A DNA stretch of 64,000 nucleotides from assembly GCA_023129715.1 (NCBI GenBank), contig JAGMBO010000023.1, positions 1 to 64,000 on the forward strand. Reading direction: 5' to 3'. The stretch is from Candidatus Eiseniibacteriota bacterium. GTDB lineage: Bacteria; Eisenbacteria; RBG-16-71-46; CAIMUX01; WJJG01. Numbering within the stretch: the stretch's first letter is position 1; each line of letters opens with the position of its first letter. Both the position numbers and the translations under genes were made by a program. The notes under the pieces are model-generated. The model saw only the letters and a program-made list of their open reading frames with translations. It did no database searches and was not told where the DNA came from. Shown here in pieces: positions 1 through 8,931 of this stretch.

Positions 1-387
1 GGCCGCCGCCCGGCGCGCCGCCGTCACGCCCCGCTCCGAGCCCCAGGCGGCCGCAAACCGCTCGACGATGCGATCGACGCCCCAGGCGAGGTTGACCGCT
101 GTCGGCCGCGCGGCGCGCAGCTGTTCGGCAGCCCGGGCCACCGCGGCGCGGATCTGCTCGTCCCCCGCCTCGCTGCCCACAGCCCGCTGGGCGGCGAGGG
201 CCACGCCATAGGCGCCGGCGATGCCGATCGCCGGCGCCCCACGGATGCGCAGGGAGGCAATCGCCTCACAGAGCGGGGGGATCTCGCGCAGCTCGAGATA
301 GACCTCTTCTTCCGGAAGACGGGTCTGATCGAGGATGCGGATCGCGGCCGTCTCGGCGTCGCCGACCCAGGCAATCGTCGGCGTCAT
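1..387 (-). CDS. mtnA: S-methyl-5-thioribose-1-phosphate isomerase, N-terminal part
   Basis: Methionine-salvage enzyme that converts methylthioribose-1-phosphate to methylthioribulose-1-phosphate in the cytoplasm. The visible 129 residues begin MTPTIAWVGDAETAAIRILD and carry the family hallmarks RIRGAPAIGIAGAYGVALAA (about residues 47-66) and RPTAVNLAWGVDRI (about 94-107). The frame is open to the window edge, so the catalytic C-terminal half lies outside. The ATG overlaps the stop of dtd-maf as ATGA, so the two are probably translationally coupled in one operon. The family call is firm. The catalytic Cys and Asp cannot be checked here. Confidence 0.9.
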   Translation of the reverse strand, partial: MTPTIAWVGDAETAAIRILDQTRLPEEEVYLELREIPPLCEAIASLRIRGAPAIGIAGAYGVALAAQRAVGSEAGDEQIRAAVARAAEQLRAARPTAVNLAWGVDRIVERFAAAWGSERGVTAARRAAA

Positions 388-1547
388 GCGCGGTCCCCTT
401 CCCGATCGGTAGAGGCGCGGCCCAGCTCGCGGAACAGCGCCCGCAGGCGCGCCAAGGGCAGTCCCATCACATTGAAGTAACAGCCCTCGATCGCGGTGAC
501 CAGCTGGCCCCCTAGTCCCTGGATCCCGTAGGCGCCGGCCTTATCGAGCGGCTCCCCGCTGGCCACATAGGCGGCGATCACCGCATCGTCGAGCGGACCG
601 AAACGCACCCGGCTGCGCTCGACGCCGCTCGCGCGGGGCGCGCCGCCGGCGCGCATCAGCGCGACGCCGGTGTAGACCTCGTGCTCGCGGTCGGCGAGAC
701 GTCGCAGGAAGGTGCGTGCCTGAGCGGCATCGCGCGGCTTCTCGAGCACCTCCCCGTCGAGGAAGACGATCGTATCGGCCCCGAGGACGATCCCGACCTC
801 GGCCTGACGCGCAATCGAGAGCGCCTTGGCCTCCGCCTGGCGCCGGACGTAGTCCTGCGGCGACTCGCCCGCCTCACGGGGCGGGCCGTCTCCCGCGGGG
901 GGTCGCGTCTCGAACTGCACGCCGAGCATGCGCAACAGCTGCGCGCGGCGCGGAGAGCGCGAGGCGAGCACCAGCGGCTCGGCGGAACCCATCAACAGGG
1001 TCGCCCCGACGGCGGTGCCCGAGTTCGATGCCCCCATGGCAGGGGCGCACAGTGCCGGGGAATCCTCCGCCGCGTCACCAGACTCCGGCTGAGGGCGCCC
1101 CTTCCACTGCTGGCTGTCGATCAGGAGAGTCACCGGGCCGTCATTGACCGATTCGACCTCCATCTTCGCCTGGAAGACGCCGGTGGCGATCGGATGGGGC
1201 GAGCGCCGCAGCACGCCGAGGAAGTGCTCGTAGAGGCGCTCGGCATCCACCGGATCGGCGGCACGGCTCCAGCTTGGCCGCCGGCCCTTGACGCAATCGC
1301 CGAGCAGAGTGAACTGGGAGACGACCAGCAAGCCCCCGCCGACATCTTCCAGAGCGAGGTTCATTTTACCTTCCGCATCCGAGAAGATGCGCAGGGTGAG
1401 ACACTTGCGTGCAAGCCACTCGGCATCGGCCTCGGTGTCTCCGTGGGCAACCCCCAGCAGGATCAGCAAGCCCTGGGCGATGGCTGCCGGCCGGCGGCCG
1501 GCGATGCGAACCTCCCCGCGGCTGACCCGTTGGACAACTGCGATCAT
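384..1547 (-). CDS. DTD-Maf fusion: D-aminoacyl-tRNA deacylase + Maf nucleotide pyrophosphatase
   Basis: A single 387-residue frame joins two house-cleaning enzymes. Residues 1-147 are D-aminoacyl-tRNA deacylase, with the SQFTL motif at 77-81 and NDGPVT at 135-140, whose Thr belongs to the catalytic pocket. About 43 linker residues follow, rich in Ala, Gly and Ser. Residues 191-380 are a Maf/HAM1-like pyrophosphatase acting on non-canonical or modified NTPs, with the SRSPRR start motif at 196-201, LGADTIV around 255-261 and EKPRD at 269-273. Each part has normal single-domain length, so this is a true fusion and not a truncation. It sits upstream of mtnA with a 4-bp overlap. Confidence 0.9.
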   Translation of the reverse strand: MIAVVQRVSRGEVRIAGRRPAAIAQGLLILLGVAHGDTEADAEWLARKCLTLRIFSDAEGKMNLALEDVGGGLLVVSQFTLLGDCVKGRRPSWSRAADPVDAERLYEHFLGVLRRSPHPIATGVFQAKMEVESVNDGPVTLLIDSQQWKGRPQPESGDAAEDSPALCAPAMGASNSGTAVGATLLMGSAEPLVLASRSPRRAQLLRMLGVQFETRPPAGDGPPREAGESPQDYVRRQAEAKALSIARQAEVGIVLGADTIVFLDGEVLEKPRDAAQARTFLRRLADREHEVYTGVALMRAGGAPRASGVERSRVRFGPLDDAVIAAYVASGEPLDKAGAYGIQGLGGQLVTAIEGCYFNVMGLPLARLRALFRELGRASTDREGDRA

Positions 1548-1657
1548 CGGTCTTCTACCTCGTCACGCCGATTCCGCGGCTGCATGGCGCCGCGCCCGGA
1601 CGATCGCCCTCCGGAGTGGTGTACTCCTCCAGAAGGCCCACCCACGGCCAGATACCA

Positions 1658-2311
1658 TTACAGCTTCAGAGAGAACCCCGCGTAGATCGATTTGCAATCA
1701 GGCACGCCATCCTCCTCAAAGGGGTTCATCACCCGCCCTTCGAGGAAGAACGACGCCGGCAGGGCGGTGAAGGCAAGCCGCAGGCCGGCGACCGCGTGCC
1801 AGCCGACGCGGGTCTTCTCTCCGGTAACCTCCTCGATCGCCTCCTCAAGATCCTCCGCAGCGCCGTCAAGCGGCTCGGCGTCGACGACCGAGATGTCGGC
1901 GTAGTGGACATTGAATCCACCTCCCAGATAGCCCTTGATCGGCAGGATGGGCACCTGGAGCAGATCGAGCCGTCCGGTGAGGTAGAGGGTCAGGTTCTCA
2001 TAGTCGGCCTTCCCGGCAGCCTCGATCCCCTGGAAGACTCCCTCGTCGAAGGAGAGGCGGTCGCTGACGTATTCCCCCGCAGCCTCGATCTCGAACAGCG
2101 GCAGCAGGCCGATCGCCAGATGGATGCCGACCAGATCCCCTCCGCCGAGATCCCCACTCTTCTCGAAGAGATCTCCCGAGGCGTCGTTGTAGCCATAGCG
2201 CACCCCGACGGAACTGACCCCCGCCGCCGCGGCCTGCGGCAGGGCGAGCAGCGCCCCCCAGGCGATCACCAGACCGAGGCCGACGACTACGACTGCGATT
2301 CTCGCTCTCAT
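1658..2311 (-). CDS. small outer-membrane beta-barrel protein
   Basis: A 217-residue exported protein. The signal peptide is clear: Arg residues, then a hydrophobic core ending ALPQAAAAG. The mature part alternates amphipathic strands and Gly turns (GVRYGYNDASG, LGGGDLVGIHLAIGLL, YLGGGFNVHYADISV, WHAVAGLRLAFT) and ends in the strand IYAGFSLKL. This is the pattern of an 8-strand OmpA/OmpW-like barrel. The substrate or role cannot be deduced. It follows rel by 36 bp on the same strand, so it may be read with it; a 110-bp gap separates it from dtd-maf. Confidence 0.65.
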   Translation of the reverse strand: MRARIAVVVVGLGLVIAWGALLALPQAAAAGVSSVGVRYGYNDASGDLFEKSGDLGGGDLVGIHLAIGLLPLFEIEAAGEYVSDRLSFDEGVFQGIEAAGKADYENLTLYLTGRLDLLQVPILPIKGYLGGGFNVHYADISVVDAEPLDGAAEDLEEAIEEVTGEKTRVGWHAVAGLRLAFTALPASFFLEGRVMNPFEEDGVPDCKSIYAGFSLKL

Positions 2312-2347
2312 CCCTTGTTCCTCCTTGGCCTCTGCACGCGGCCCCGA

Positions 2348-4570
2348 CTAGGACTCCTCGACCTCTTCGGAGAAGCCACTGCCCTGGCTGGCGCGCTCGA
2401 CGACGCGCACCCCGCGGATGCGGCGGATCGCGTCGATCACTCTTCCGAGGTGGTTCAGGTTGCGCACCTGCAGCACGAACTGCCCGCGCGCCTCCCCCTC
2501 GCCCTCGCTGGTCATCGCGACATGGCTCATGTTTGTCTCGGTCCGCGAAATCGCGGCGGCGATATCGGCCAGCAGGTTGGAACGGTCATCACCAACCACC
2601 CGCAGGCGCACCAGAAACCTCTGATCGCGCTCGACGTCCCACTCCATCTCGACGCACCGCTCGGGCGGTACGCGATCGTCGAAGGTATTCGGGCAATCGA
2701 CGCGATGCACAGAGATGCCGCGCCCCTTGGTGATCAGGCCGACGACCTTATCCCCAGGAATCGGCTGACAGCACTGAGCGATGCGGATCAACAGGCCATC
2801 GACATCCCCGATGCGCAGGCCGGTGACCGGACGCGAGGCGAGGCGCTTGATCTTCTCCAGCGTCGAGGTCTCGCGCGACGCCCCGCGCTTCTCCTCGGGG
2901 TGGAGACGGGCGATGACGCTGCCGACCGAGAGGTCCCCCTGGCCGATCTTGGCGTAGAGCAGGGGCGTGTCGGCGAGACCGAAGCTCTGCGAGACATCCT
3001 CGAGATCTTTCTCGGGACCCAACTTCAGCCGTCGTTTCTTCAGCTCGCGCACGAACATCTCGCGGCCCAGGCGCACCGAGACATCGAGTCGCTGTTGGGC
3101 GAGCCAGCGGCGGATCTTGCTCTTCGCCCGGCTGGTCGCCACAACCTTGACCCAGTCTCTGCTCGGCTGACCCTGGGGCGAGGAGACGATCTCGACGACT
3201 TCGCCGCTGCGCAGCCGGTAGCGCAGGGGAACAATGCGGCCATTGATCTTGGCCCCGACGCAGTGGTGTCCGACATCGGTGTGGATCGCGTAGGCGAAAT
3301 CGATCGGCGTCGCCCCGCGCGGCAGGCGCTTGAGCCCCCCCTTGGGCGTGAAGACGAAGACCTCGTCCTGATAGAGCGAGGTGCGCAGGAAATCCATGAA
3401 GTCCTGGGGATCACCCACGTCGTCCTGCCACTCGGTCGCCCCCTGAACGACGAAATCTCCGAGTTTCTCGCTCAACTCGGCATCGGTCCCCGAATGCGCC
3501 CCCTCCTTGTAAGTGTAGTGCGCCGCGATGCCGATCTCGGAGACGACGTGCATCTCACGGGTGCGAATCTGGATCTCGACCATGCTCTGCCGCTCGGGAA
3601 CCAGCACGGTGGTGTGCAGCGACTGGTACATGTTGCTCTTCGGTGTCGCGACATAGTCCTTGAAGCGGTCGGCGACGGGGGTGAAGAGATCGTGAACGAT
3701 GCCGAGCGCACGGTAGCAATCGTCGCGCGTCTCGGTGAGGATCCGCAGGCCGAGGAGGTCGTAGATCTCCTCGAAGGGAGCCTCCAGCCGCTGCATCTTC
3801 AGCCAGATGCTGCGCAGGTGTTTGGGCCTTCCGGTGACCTCGGCCTCGACGCCGCGGCCGATGAGCTGCTCGCGGATTGGCCGGATCAGGTCCTCGATCG
3901 CCCGTTCCCGCTCCTCGCGCTTCTCGGCAACCTTGGCAACGAGCATGCGATAGGGTTCGGGGTCGAGCTGCTTGAAGGCGAGATCCTCAAGCTCCCACCT
4001 CAGTCTCGCCATCCCGAGGCGGTGGCCGATGGGGGCATAGATTTCAAGTGTCTCCTCGGCGATCCGCAGGCGGCGACGCTCTTCGAGCGCATCGAGGGTG
4101 CGCATGTTGTGCAGCCGGTCGGCGAGCTTGATCAGGATGACCCGGATGTCCTTGGCCATCGAGAGCAGCATTTTCCGGTAGTTCTCGGTCTGGGTGACCT
4201 CGGGCGAGCGGAAGGGCAGATCGCCGATCTTGGTGACCCCGTCGACGAGACCGGCGACATCAGGACCGAAGTCGCGTTCGATGTCCTCGATGCTGACCTG
4301 GGCGCTGTCCTCGACCGTATCGTGGAGCAGCGCCGCGGAGAGAATCGTCAGGTCCGCCCGGCGGCGGAGCAGATCGAGCAGGATCCGCGCCGCCTCGATG
4401 GGATGGACAAGGAAGGGACCGCCGCTGCGACGCGATTGACCCTGATGGGTTCGGCGGGCCAGATCGTAGGCGCGCTCCAGGACGGCAACGTTCATATCTG
4501 GAACGCATTGCGCTACATCCTTGAGGAACTGCTCGAAGAGCTGCGCCGGCTGGCGCCGTTCCCGCTTCAC
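2348..4570 (-). CDS. rel: bifunctional (p)ppGpp synthetase/hydrolase (Rel/SpoT family)
   Basis: A 740-residue long RSH protein controlling the stringent alarmone. The N-terminal HD hydrolase keeps its metal ligands (His56 in LVHPIEA, His83-Asp84 in LLHDTVEDS, Asp151 in LADRLHNMRTL), so hydrolase activity is expected. The synthetase domain (about 230-370) has the KMQRLEAPFEEIYDLLGLRI region, FKDYVATPKSN followed by YQSLHTTV, and EIQIRT. The usual Gly before YQSLHT is Met here. TGS (about 400-465) and C-terminal ACT (about 660-735) domains are present. Translation starts at a GTG preceded by GAGGG. It lies 28 bp after the foldase gene and is probably cotranscribed with it. Confidence 0.95.
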   Translation of the reverse strand: MKRERRQPAQLFEQFLKDVAQCVPDMNVAVLERAYDLARRTHQGQSRRSGGPFLVHPIEAARILLDLLRRRADLTILSAALLHDTVEDSAQVSIEDIERDFGPDVAGLVDGVTKIGDLPFRSPEVTQTENYRKMLLSMAKDIRVILIKLADRLHNMRTLDALEERRRLRIAEETLEIYAPIGHRLGMARLRWELEDLAFKQLDPEPYRMLVAKVAEKREERERAIEDLIRPIREQLIGRGVEAEVTGRPKHLRSIWLKMQRLEAPFEEIYDLLGLRILTETRDDCYRALGIVHDLFTPVADRFKDYVATPKSNMYQSLHTTVLVPERQSMVEIQIRTREMHVVSEIGIAAHYTYKEGAHSGTDAELSEKLGDFVVQGATEWQDDVGDPQDFMDFLRTSLYQDEVFVFTPKGGLKRLPRGATPIDFAYAIHTDVGHHCVGAKINGRIVPLRYRLRSGEVVEIVSSPQGQPSRDWVKVVATSRAKSKIRRWLAQQRLDVSVRLGREMFVRELKKRRLKLGPEKDLEDVSQSFGLADTPLLYAKIGQGDLSVGSVIARLHPEEKRGASRETSTLEKIKRLASRPVTGLRIGDVDGLLIRIAQCCQPIPGDKVVGLITKGRGISVHRVDCPNTFDDRVPPERCVEMEWDVERDQRFLVRLRVVGDDRSNLLADIAAAISRTETNMSHVAMTSEGEGEARGQFVLQVRNLNHLGRVIDAIRRIRGVRVVERASQGSGFSEEVEES

Positions 4571-4598
4571 CGGAATGCCCTCATCGGTATCGCCTGGC

Positions 4599-5633
4599 TC
4601 ACAGGGGTAGCTTGACCTCGATCTCCAGTTGGGCGCGCAGGCTGTCCGCGTAGCAATCGACCGCCTCCTGGAGGCGCTGGCCGTAGAGATGGCGCTGGAT
4701 GCCCGGGGCCGCCTCGGTGAACGGCTGGGTTCCCTCGTTGCGTCGTTCCTCGACCTTGATCACGTGATAGCCGAACTGCGTCTCGACGACATCGCTGACC
4801 TCTCCGACCTGCAAGGCGAACGCCGCGTCGGCGAAGGGCTTGACCATCTGGCCGCGACGGAAATAGTCGAGGTCTCCCCCTTGGGATCGCGATGGGCAGT
4901 CGGAGTATTCCCGGGCGAGACGTTCGAAGTCCCCGCCCGCGGCGGCCTGCGCCCGCGCCGACTCGATGCGCTCGCGGGCCACGGCGAGGCTCTCCTCGGG
5001 CGCGCCCGGATCGATCGTGATCAGCACGTGGCGGGCGTGCACCTCGGTCGTCTCGAAGAACTCGGGATGCTCTTCGTAGTAGGCCCGCACCGCCTCGTCG
5101 GGAACCTCGAGGGTATCGCGGATCATCTGCGCAACCAGCCTCTGCACCAGAACGTCTTGCTGGAACTTGCGGCGCACCTGCTCGAAGGTGATGTCGCGGC
5201 TGGCCAGCTTCTCGTCGCGATCCTCCGGACTCTCGAATTGGGCGCTCCAGCGGGTGACCATGTTTTCGACGATCGAGTCGGAAGCCACGATCCCGCACTT
5301 CTCCGCATCTTGGGCGAGAACGAGCTGGTCGATCAGGTGGTCGAGGGCGACATGCTGCAACGCCTTGCGGTTCTCCGCCTCGCGCGCCTGCGCAGCCCCG
5401 GACTGGCTCCAGAACGCCGCCACCAGGTTGATCTCGGCTAACCGGATCGCCTCTCCGTCGACCAGGGCGACCACGGCATCGGAATCACCGAGGATCTCCT
5501 GCCCCGTATCGTAGAGACTGTCGGTTTGCTGCTCGCCCTGTCCATCTCCCTCACCGCCGCAGAAAAGTCCGCCGAGCGCGAAAGGTACCAGGATCCAGGC
5601 CACCGCGAAGATACTCCTGCGGCTTGGACTCAT
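4599..5633 (-). CDS. PpiC/SurA-type peptidyl-prolyl isomerase, lipoprotein-like
   Basis: Predicted periplasmic foldase. The start is set at the ATG of MSPSRRSIFAV because AGGAGG lies 8 bases upstream; an in-frame extension of 24 residues has no such site. A hydrophobic signal follows, then Cys in LGGLFCGGEGD. This resembles a lipoprotein signal, but the lipobox is imperfect (Phe before Cys). A SurA_N-like helical region precedes a complete parvulin domain: VHARHVLITI, LAREYSDCPSRSQGGDLDYF, MVKPFADAAFAL and VETQFGYHVIKVEERR. It is the first gene of the minus-strand run leading to rel and the barrel protein. Confidence 0.88.
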   Translation of the reverse strand: MSPSRRSIFAVAWILVPFALGGLFCGGEGDGQGEQQTDSLYDTGQEILGDSDAVVALVDGEAIRLAEINLVAAFWSQSGAAQAREAENRKALQHVALDHLIDQLVLAQDAEKCGIVASDSIVENMVTRWSAQFESPEDRDEKLASRDITFEQVRRKFQQDVLVQRLVAQMIRDTLEVPDEAVRAYYEEHPEFFETTEVHARHVLITIDPGAPEESLAVARERIESARAQAAAGGDFERLAREYSDCPSRSQGGDLDYFRRGQMVKPFADAAFALQVGEVSDVVETQFGYHVIKVEERRNEGTQPFTEAAPGIQRHLYGQRLQEAVDCYADSLRAQLEIEVKLPL

Positions 5634-5703
5634 CACTAACCTCCTTGGATCTTTGCTCCCGTGCCGCCCGCCGGGGCGACACGAACGATTTCGGTTCCTG
5701 CGC

Positions 5704-5732
5704 ATTATAGACCCCTCGCGCCGGGTGCTCTA
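5704..5732 (-). promoter_or_regulatory. candidate -10 box for the ppiC-rel run
   Basis: A perfect TATAAT lies on the minus strand at 5709-5704, about 70 bases before the foldase start. No convincing -35 is found 16-18 bases upstream (TAGAGC at 17). The stretch separates divergent genes. Confidence 0.4.
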
Positions 5733-5742
5733 CCATGCGTGC

Positions 5743-7191
5743 GTGTGCCTGGAACAAGGAAAAGCCAATTCGGATCGGCAGGGTCGCATCCCGGCGCCAC
5801 GGCCCGGCGAGGAAATCGAGGGACGCATCGAGGATCTCGCCTATGGCGGCTGGGCCGTCTTGCGGCACGCCGGCTGGGTCGTGCTCATCCGGGGCGCCTT
5901 CCCGGGTGAGCTGGTGCGGGTCGGGCTGCGCCGCAAGCGTAAGGGGCGCTTCGAAGGCGTGCTGCTCGAGGTCCTCGAGCCCTCGCCCGACCGCATTCCT
6001 CCGGCCTGCCCCCATCTGCCCGTCTGCGGGGGCTGCGCGCTGCAGGGTCTCGCGCATCAGGCCCAGGCCCGCTGGAAGGGGAACCAGGCGGTCGAGTTGC
6101 TGCGCCGGATCGGCGCGGTGACACCGCGCGCAGTGCTCCCCGTTTGGCAGTCCCCCTTCCCCTGGTTCTACCGCAACAAGATGGAGTTCACCTTCAGCCG
6201 GCGCCCCTGGGTCACCCGCGAGGTTCTTGATTCGGGCGCGCCCCTTCCCACCGGGCCTGCCCTCGGCCTGCATCCCCGCGGCCGCTTCGATGCCGTCTTC
6301 GATGTCACCGATTGCCGCCTGCAATCGCCCCTCTCGAATCGCATCGTCGCGGCGATGCGCACGATCGCCAAGCGGCGGAACCTGAGCGTCTACGACTCGC
6401 GCGAAGACGCCGGGCTGCTGCGGCATCTCGTCATCCGGCAGGCGGCGACGAGCGGGGATCTGCTGGTCATCCTCGTCGTTCGCAGCGAACATCCCGACCT
6501 TGCCGAAATCGCCGCCGAGCTGCAGCAGGCCGTCCCGGAAATCACCACGGTCGTCGCCAGCATCAACCTGCGCCGGGCGACCGTTGCCCAAGGCGACTAC
6601 GAGATTCCCCTGATCGGACCGCCCTTCTGGCGAGAGACACTCGCCGGCCTGCAGTTCCAGATCGGGGCATCCTCGTTCTTCCAGACGCAGGCCCTCGGCG
6701 CGGAGGCACTCATCGAGCAGGTTCTCGACTGGAGTGGGGCGGCACCGGGACAGCGCATTCTCGATCTCTACTGCGGAGCGGGCACCTTCAGTCTGCCCCT
6801 CGCCCAGCGCTGCACCGAACTGTGGGGCGTCGAGGCGGTCGCCGGGGCAGTTCGCGAGGCGCAGGAAAACGCGCGGCGCAATGGCATCGACAACGTGCGT
6901 TTCTTGTGTGCCCCGGTCGAGGAACGCGGGCCGCAACCCTGGGAGCGGGCCGGTTGGGATCTCTTGCTGATCGATCCCCCGCGCAGTGGGCTCCATCCCC
7001 GCGCCCGCCGGAGGATAATCGCCCTGGCGGTCCCGCGCCTGCTCTATGTCTCCTGCAATCCCGCAACACTCGCCCGCGATGCCGGAGAGCTCATCGCCGA
7101 GGGAGGCTACCGCGCCGAGCGGCTGCGCGTCTTCGACCTCTTCCCCCAGACGCCGCACCTGGAGAGCGTGCTGCTGCTCGAGCGCGAGTGA
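5743..7191 (+). CDS. rlmD: 23S rRNA (uracil-C5)-methyltransferase, RlmD/TrmA-type
   Basis: Makes 5-methyluridine in 23S rRNA using SAM. It has an N-terminal TRAM domain (GEEIEGRIEDLAYGGWAVLR), then a [4Fe-4S] Cys set in ACPHLPVCGGCALQGL with a fourth Cys in FDVTDCRLQ. The Rossmann SAM motif is ILDLYCGAGTFSLPLA, the IDPPRSGL loop follows, and the catalytic Cys lies in LLYVSCNPATLARD. The frame is open back to 5653, but that would leave only 20 bp before the divergent foldase gene. I place the start at a GTG nearer the TRAM domain; GTG at 5725 is equally possible and no clear ribosome site decides. The exact target uridine (RlmC/RlmD type) is unproven. Confidence 0.9.
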   Translation: MCLEQGKANSDRQGRIPAPRPGEEIEGRIEDLAYGGWAVLRHAGWVVLIRGAFPGELVRVGLRRKRKGRFEGVLLEVLEPSPDRIPPACPHLPVCGGCALQGLAHQAQARWKGNQAVELLRRIGAVTPRAVLPVWQSPFPWFYRNKMEFTFSRRPWVTREVLDSGAPLPTGPALGLHPRGRFDAVFDVTDCRLQSPLSNRIVAAMRTIAKRRNLSVYDSREDAGLLRHLVIRQAATSGDLLVILVVRSEHPDLAEIAAELQQAVPEITTVVASINLRRATVAQGDYEIPLIGPPFWRETLAGLQFQIGASSFFQTQALGAEALIEQVLDWSGAAPGQRILDLYCGAGTFSLPLAQRCTELWGVEAVAGAVREAQENARRNGIDNVRFLCAPVEERGPQPWERAGWDLLLIDPPRSGLHPRARRRIIALAVPRLLYVSCNPATLARDAGELIAEGGYRAERLRVFDLFPQTPHLESVLLLERE

Positions 7192-7328
7192 GCCCGCCGG
7201 CAGGTGCGTCAAGCCGCAGCCCGGCGCGCGCGTGACTCACCATGCTGACGCCGTCACCCGAGCGGCCATGCGCAACCCTCGCCTACGTCGCTCCCCTAAC
7301 AGAACGTGCCCCGGGCTCGGGACGCGGG
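7192..7328. other. convergent intergenic gap, no gene seen
   Basis: This stretch lies between two converging stop codons. It holds GC-rich sequence with short complementary runs such as GCTCCC and GGGAGC near its right end. No stem with a T-tract and no copy of the dispersed element found at the other convergent junctions is present. Confidence 0.5.
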
Positions 7329-8468
7329 TTACCGTGAGGGAGCCGTGAGCGCCGGCTCGTCCCAGCGCAGCAGCGCCGCCCGAGGCTCTACGCCGATCGT
7401 CTCCGCCACCAGCGTATCCTTGACCACCGCGACCCGCAGCACGGGGCAGCGGAAGGTCGTTCGCCAGTTCGTCTCGACCGCCCGACCCTGCCCCTCGAGC
7501 AGCAACCAGTCGGCGTCACGGGCAAGCTCATTGAGTTCGGCGGCAACGAACCGCAGGTCGATCCCCGGAGCGCCGGTCCCACTCGCCGCCAGCCGCAGCC
7601 GACCTGCCCTACGCGCCTCAGCCAGGGCACTGCCGGGCTGCTCGGCGAAGTGCGCGCAGAGCCCCTCCGCCTCCGCGAAGCAGATATCGCTCGACGCCGG
7701 CTGCGAATTGACCACCAGCACGACTTCCCAGCGACGGGCGAGGTGGAGCGCGGCGGGCAGCACGCCGAGCAGGAAGTCGGCGCCGGCGTTGTCGGCAAAG
7801 AAGAGCATCCGTCCCCGGGGGGGCGCAGCCAACGGCACCGGCGGGCCCAGCAGCCAGGGTTGCGCCGGGCGGCCGGCGCCGGCGAGCCAGGCCGCCGCCG
7901 CCCGCCGATACGTTCGCCGCGACGCCGCGATGTCGAGCGCTCCCCGGCGGAAGGCCTCCTGCGTGGTGCGCGAGCCGAGGTCGAAGAGATTGCCGGCCAG
8001 CAGATCGCCGAGGATGCCGGCGAGATCTGCCGTCCGCGGCGCCCGCGCCCCTCGCGCCCAGGCTTCCTCGAGAGCAGTCGCCGCTGCCGGTTGCAGGCGC
8101 CGTGCCTCCTGCGCCTTGACTTGCGCGTAGGGATCTTCCAGGCCGTGAGCGCGTAGCAGATGGTCGCGAACGAGGGTCACCTCATGGATCGTGCGCACGG
8201 CATCGGTGGCGCGGCCCGCCTCGAGGTCCGCCAGCAGTCCCCTCAGGGGCTCGAGTGCGCGTTCCCCTCGCGCCGCCGCCTCCTCGGTATCGAGAAGTTC
8301 GCGCACGTAGTCGGCGTTCGATCGCAGGATCGCGTTCCAATGAGGAATCACCGCCGGCTCGTGCTCGAGATCCCAGAGCCCCGGCTGCGCCGGAAACTCA
8401 TCCGTCAGCGCGAACGGCTCGCCCGCGGGTGTGGGAACCCAAGACCGCCAGTCGGCAGGTGAACGCAT
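7329..8468 (-). CDS. DUF89/ARMT1-like metal-dependent phosphatase
   Basis: The 379-residue protein belongs by sequence to the DUF89 damage-control phosphatase family, metal-dependent enzymes that hydrolyse phosphorylated sugars or damaged phospho-metabolites. Visible features are the helical N-terminal region with WNAILRSNADYVRELL, the metal-site motif FFADNAGADFLLG, VVNSQPASSDICF, a buried Asp/Glu stretch (ARDADWLLLEGQG) and the C-terminal strand VLRVAVVKDTLV. The start is the ATG of MRSPADWRSW, with AGGGAG upstream; a longer in-frame extension lacks a ribosome site. The family is likely and the substrate unknown. Confidence 0.75.
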   Translation of the reverse strand: MRSPADWRSWVPTPAGEPFALTDEFPAQPGLWDLEHEPAVIPHWNAILRSNADYVRELLDTEEAAARGERALEPLRGLLADLEAGRATDAVRTIHEVTLVRDHLLRAHGLEDPYAQVKAQEARRLQPAAATALEEAWARGARAPRTADLAGILGDLLAGNLFDLGSRTTQEAFRRGALDIAASRRTYRRAAAAWLAGAGRPAQPWLLGPPVPLAAPPRGRMLFFADNAGADFLLGVLPAALHLARRWEVVLVVNSQPASSDICFAEAEGLCAHFAEQPGSALAEARRAGRLRLAASGTGAPGIDLRFVAAELNELARDADWLLLEGQGRAVETNWRTTFRCPVLRVAVVKDTLVAETIGVEPRAALLRWDEPALTAPSR

Positions 8469-8507
8469 CGGCTTCTCCCTGATGACCGCCGCGCGCCCGG
8501 CGGGGCA

Positions 8508-8536
8508 TTGACAACGCCTGGCGGCCCGCCTAGCGT
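8508..8536 (+). promoter_or_regulatory. sigma-70-type promoter TTGACA-17-TAGCGT
   Basis: A perfect -35 (TTGACA, 8508-8513) is followed after 17 bases by TAGCGT (8531-8536), about 45 bases before the small gene at 8581. The same TAG-starting -10 recurs before other plus-strand genes in the window. Confidence 0.6.
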
Positions 8537-8580
8537 AGCGGCGAGAAGCACCAGGCAACCCCGCCGCGGAAGGGATGGTC

Positions 8581-8931
8581 ATGCCCCACGTCCAACTCAA
8601 CGGACCTGGCGAACTGCGCAGCTTGCGCGAGCCGCTTAGCACCCTGCTCCTCTCCGCCCCCCCCCGGATCCTGAAGATCCAGGGCGCCTACCTGGACGGT
8701 GCGGAACAACACCTGATCCTGGAAGCGGTGGTCGTCGAGGAGTACCTGCGTCAGAACTTCTTCCTGCTGATTCGCCGCGACACCGATGATCTGATCGTGC
8801 GCTGCCATCCCTTCTCGACGCCGCAGAAAACCGACGGGGTCAAGCAGCTGATCGCCCTGGTGGCACAACGCTGCCGGGAGATCTGCCCGGAATTGCAGAT
8901 CGGCAACACGAATCTCAGGAGCTACCTCTAG
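8581..8931 (+). CDS. conserved-looking small protein of unknown function
   Basis: A 116-residue cytosolic-looking protein ([20 protein letters not shown] onward) with no signal peptide or membrane segment. It alternates predicted strands ([41 protein letters not shown]) with a C-terminal helix ([18 protein letters not shown]), a compact alpha/beta pattern. I do not recognise a family. Start: GGAAGG lies 7 bases before the ATG at 8581; another ATG two codons earlier is less well placed. Its promoter is strong, which argues that it is a real gene. Its TAG stop shares the palindrome CTAG with the stop of the convergent slipin gene. Confidence 0.7.
   Translation: MPHVQLNGPGELRSLREPLSTLLLSAPPRILKIQGAYLDGAEQHLILEAVVVEEYLRQNFFLLIRRDTDDLIVRCHPFSTPQKTDGVKQLIALVAQRCREICPELQIGNTNLRSYL

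Noticed and set aside
24-374. A 116-codon minus-strand frame at the left edge
   Set aside because: The adjacent minus frame encodes the clear N-terminus of mtnA over the same bases.
1616-4615. A 999-codon open frame on the plus strand
   Set aside because: It is antisense to rel and the barrel gene, whose protein families are clear on the minus strand. The frame is open only because of high GC.
5551-7212. A 553-codon minus-strand frame opposite rlmD
   Set aside because: The plus strand encodes the Cys cluster, SAM motif and catalytic Cys of the methyltransferase. The minus product is Gly/Arg/Asp-rich shadow sequence.
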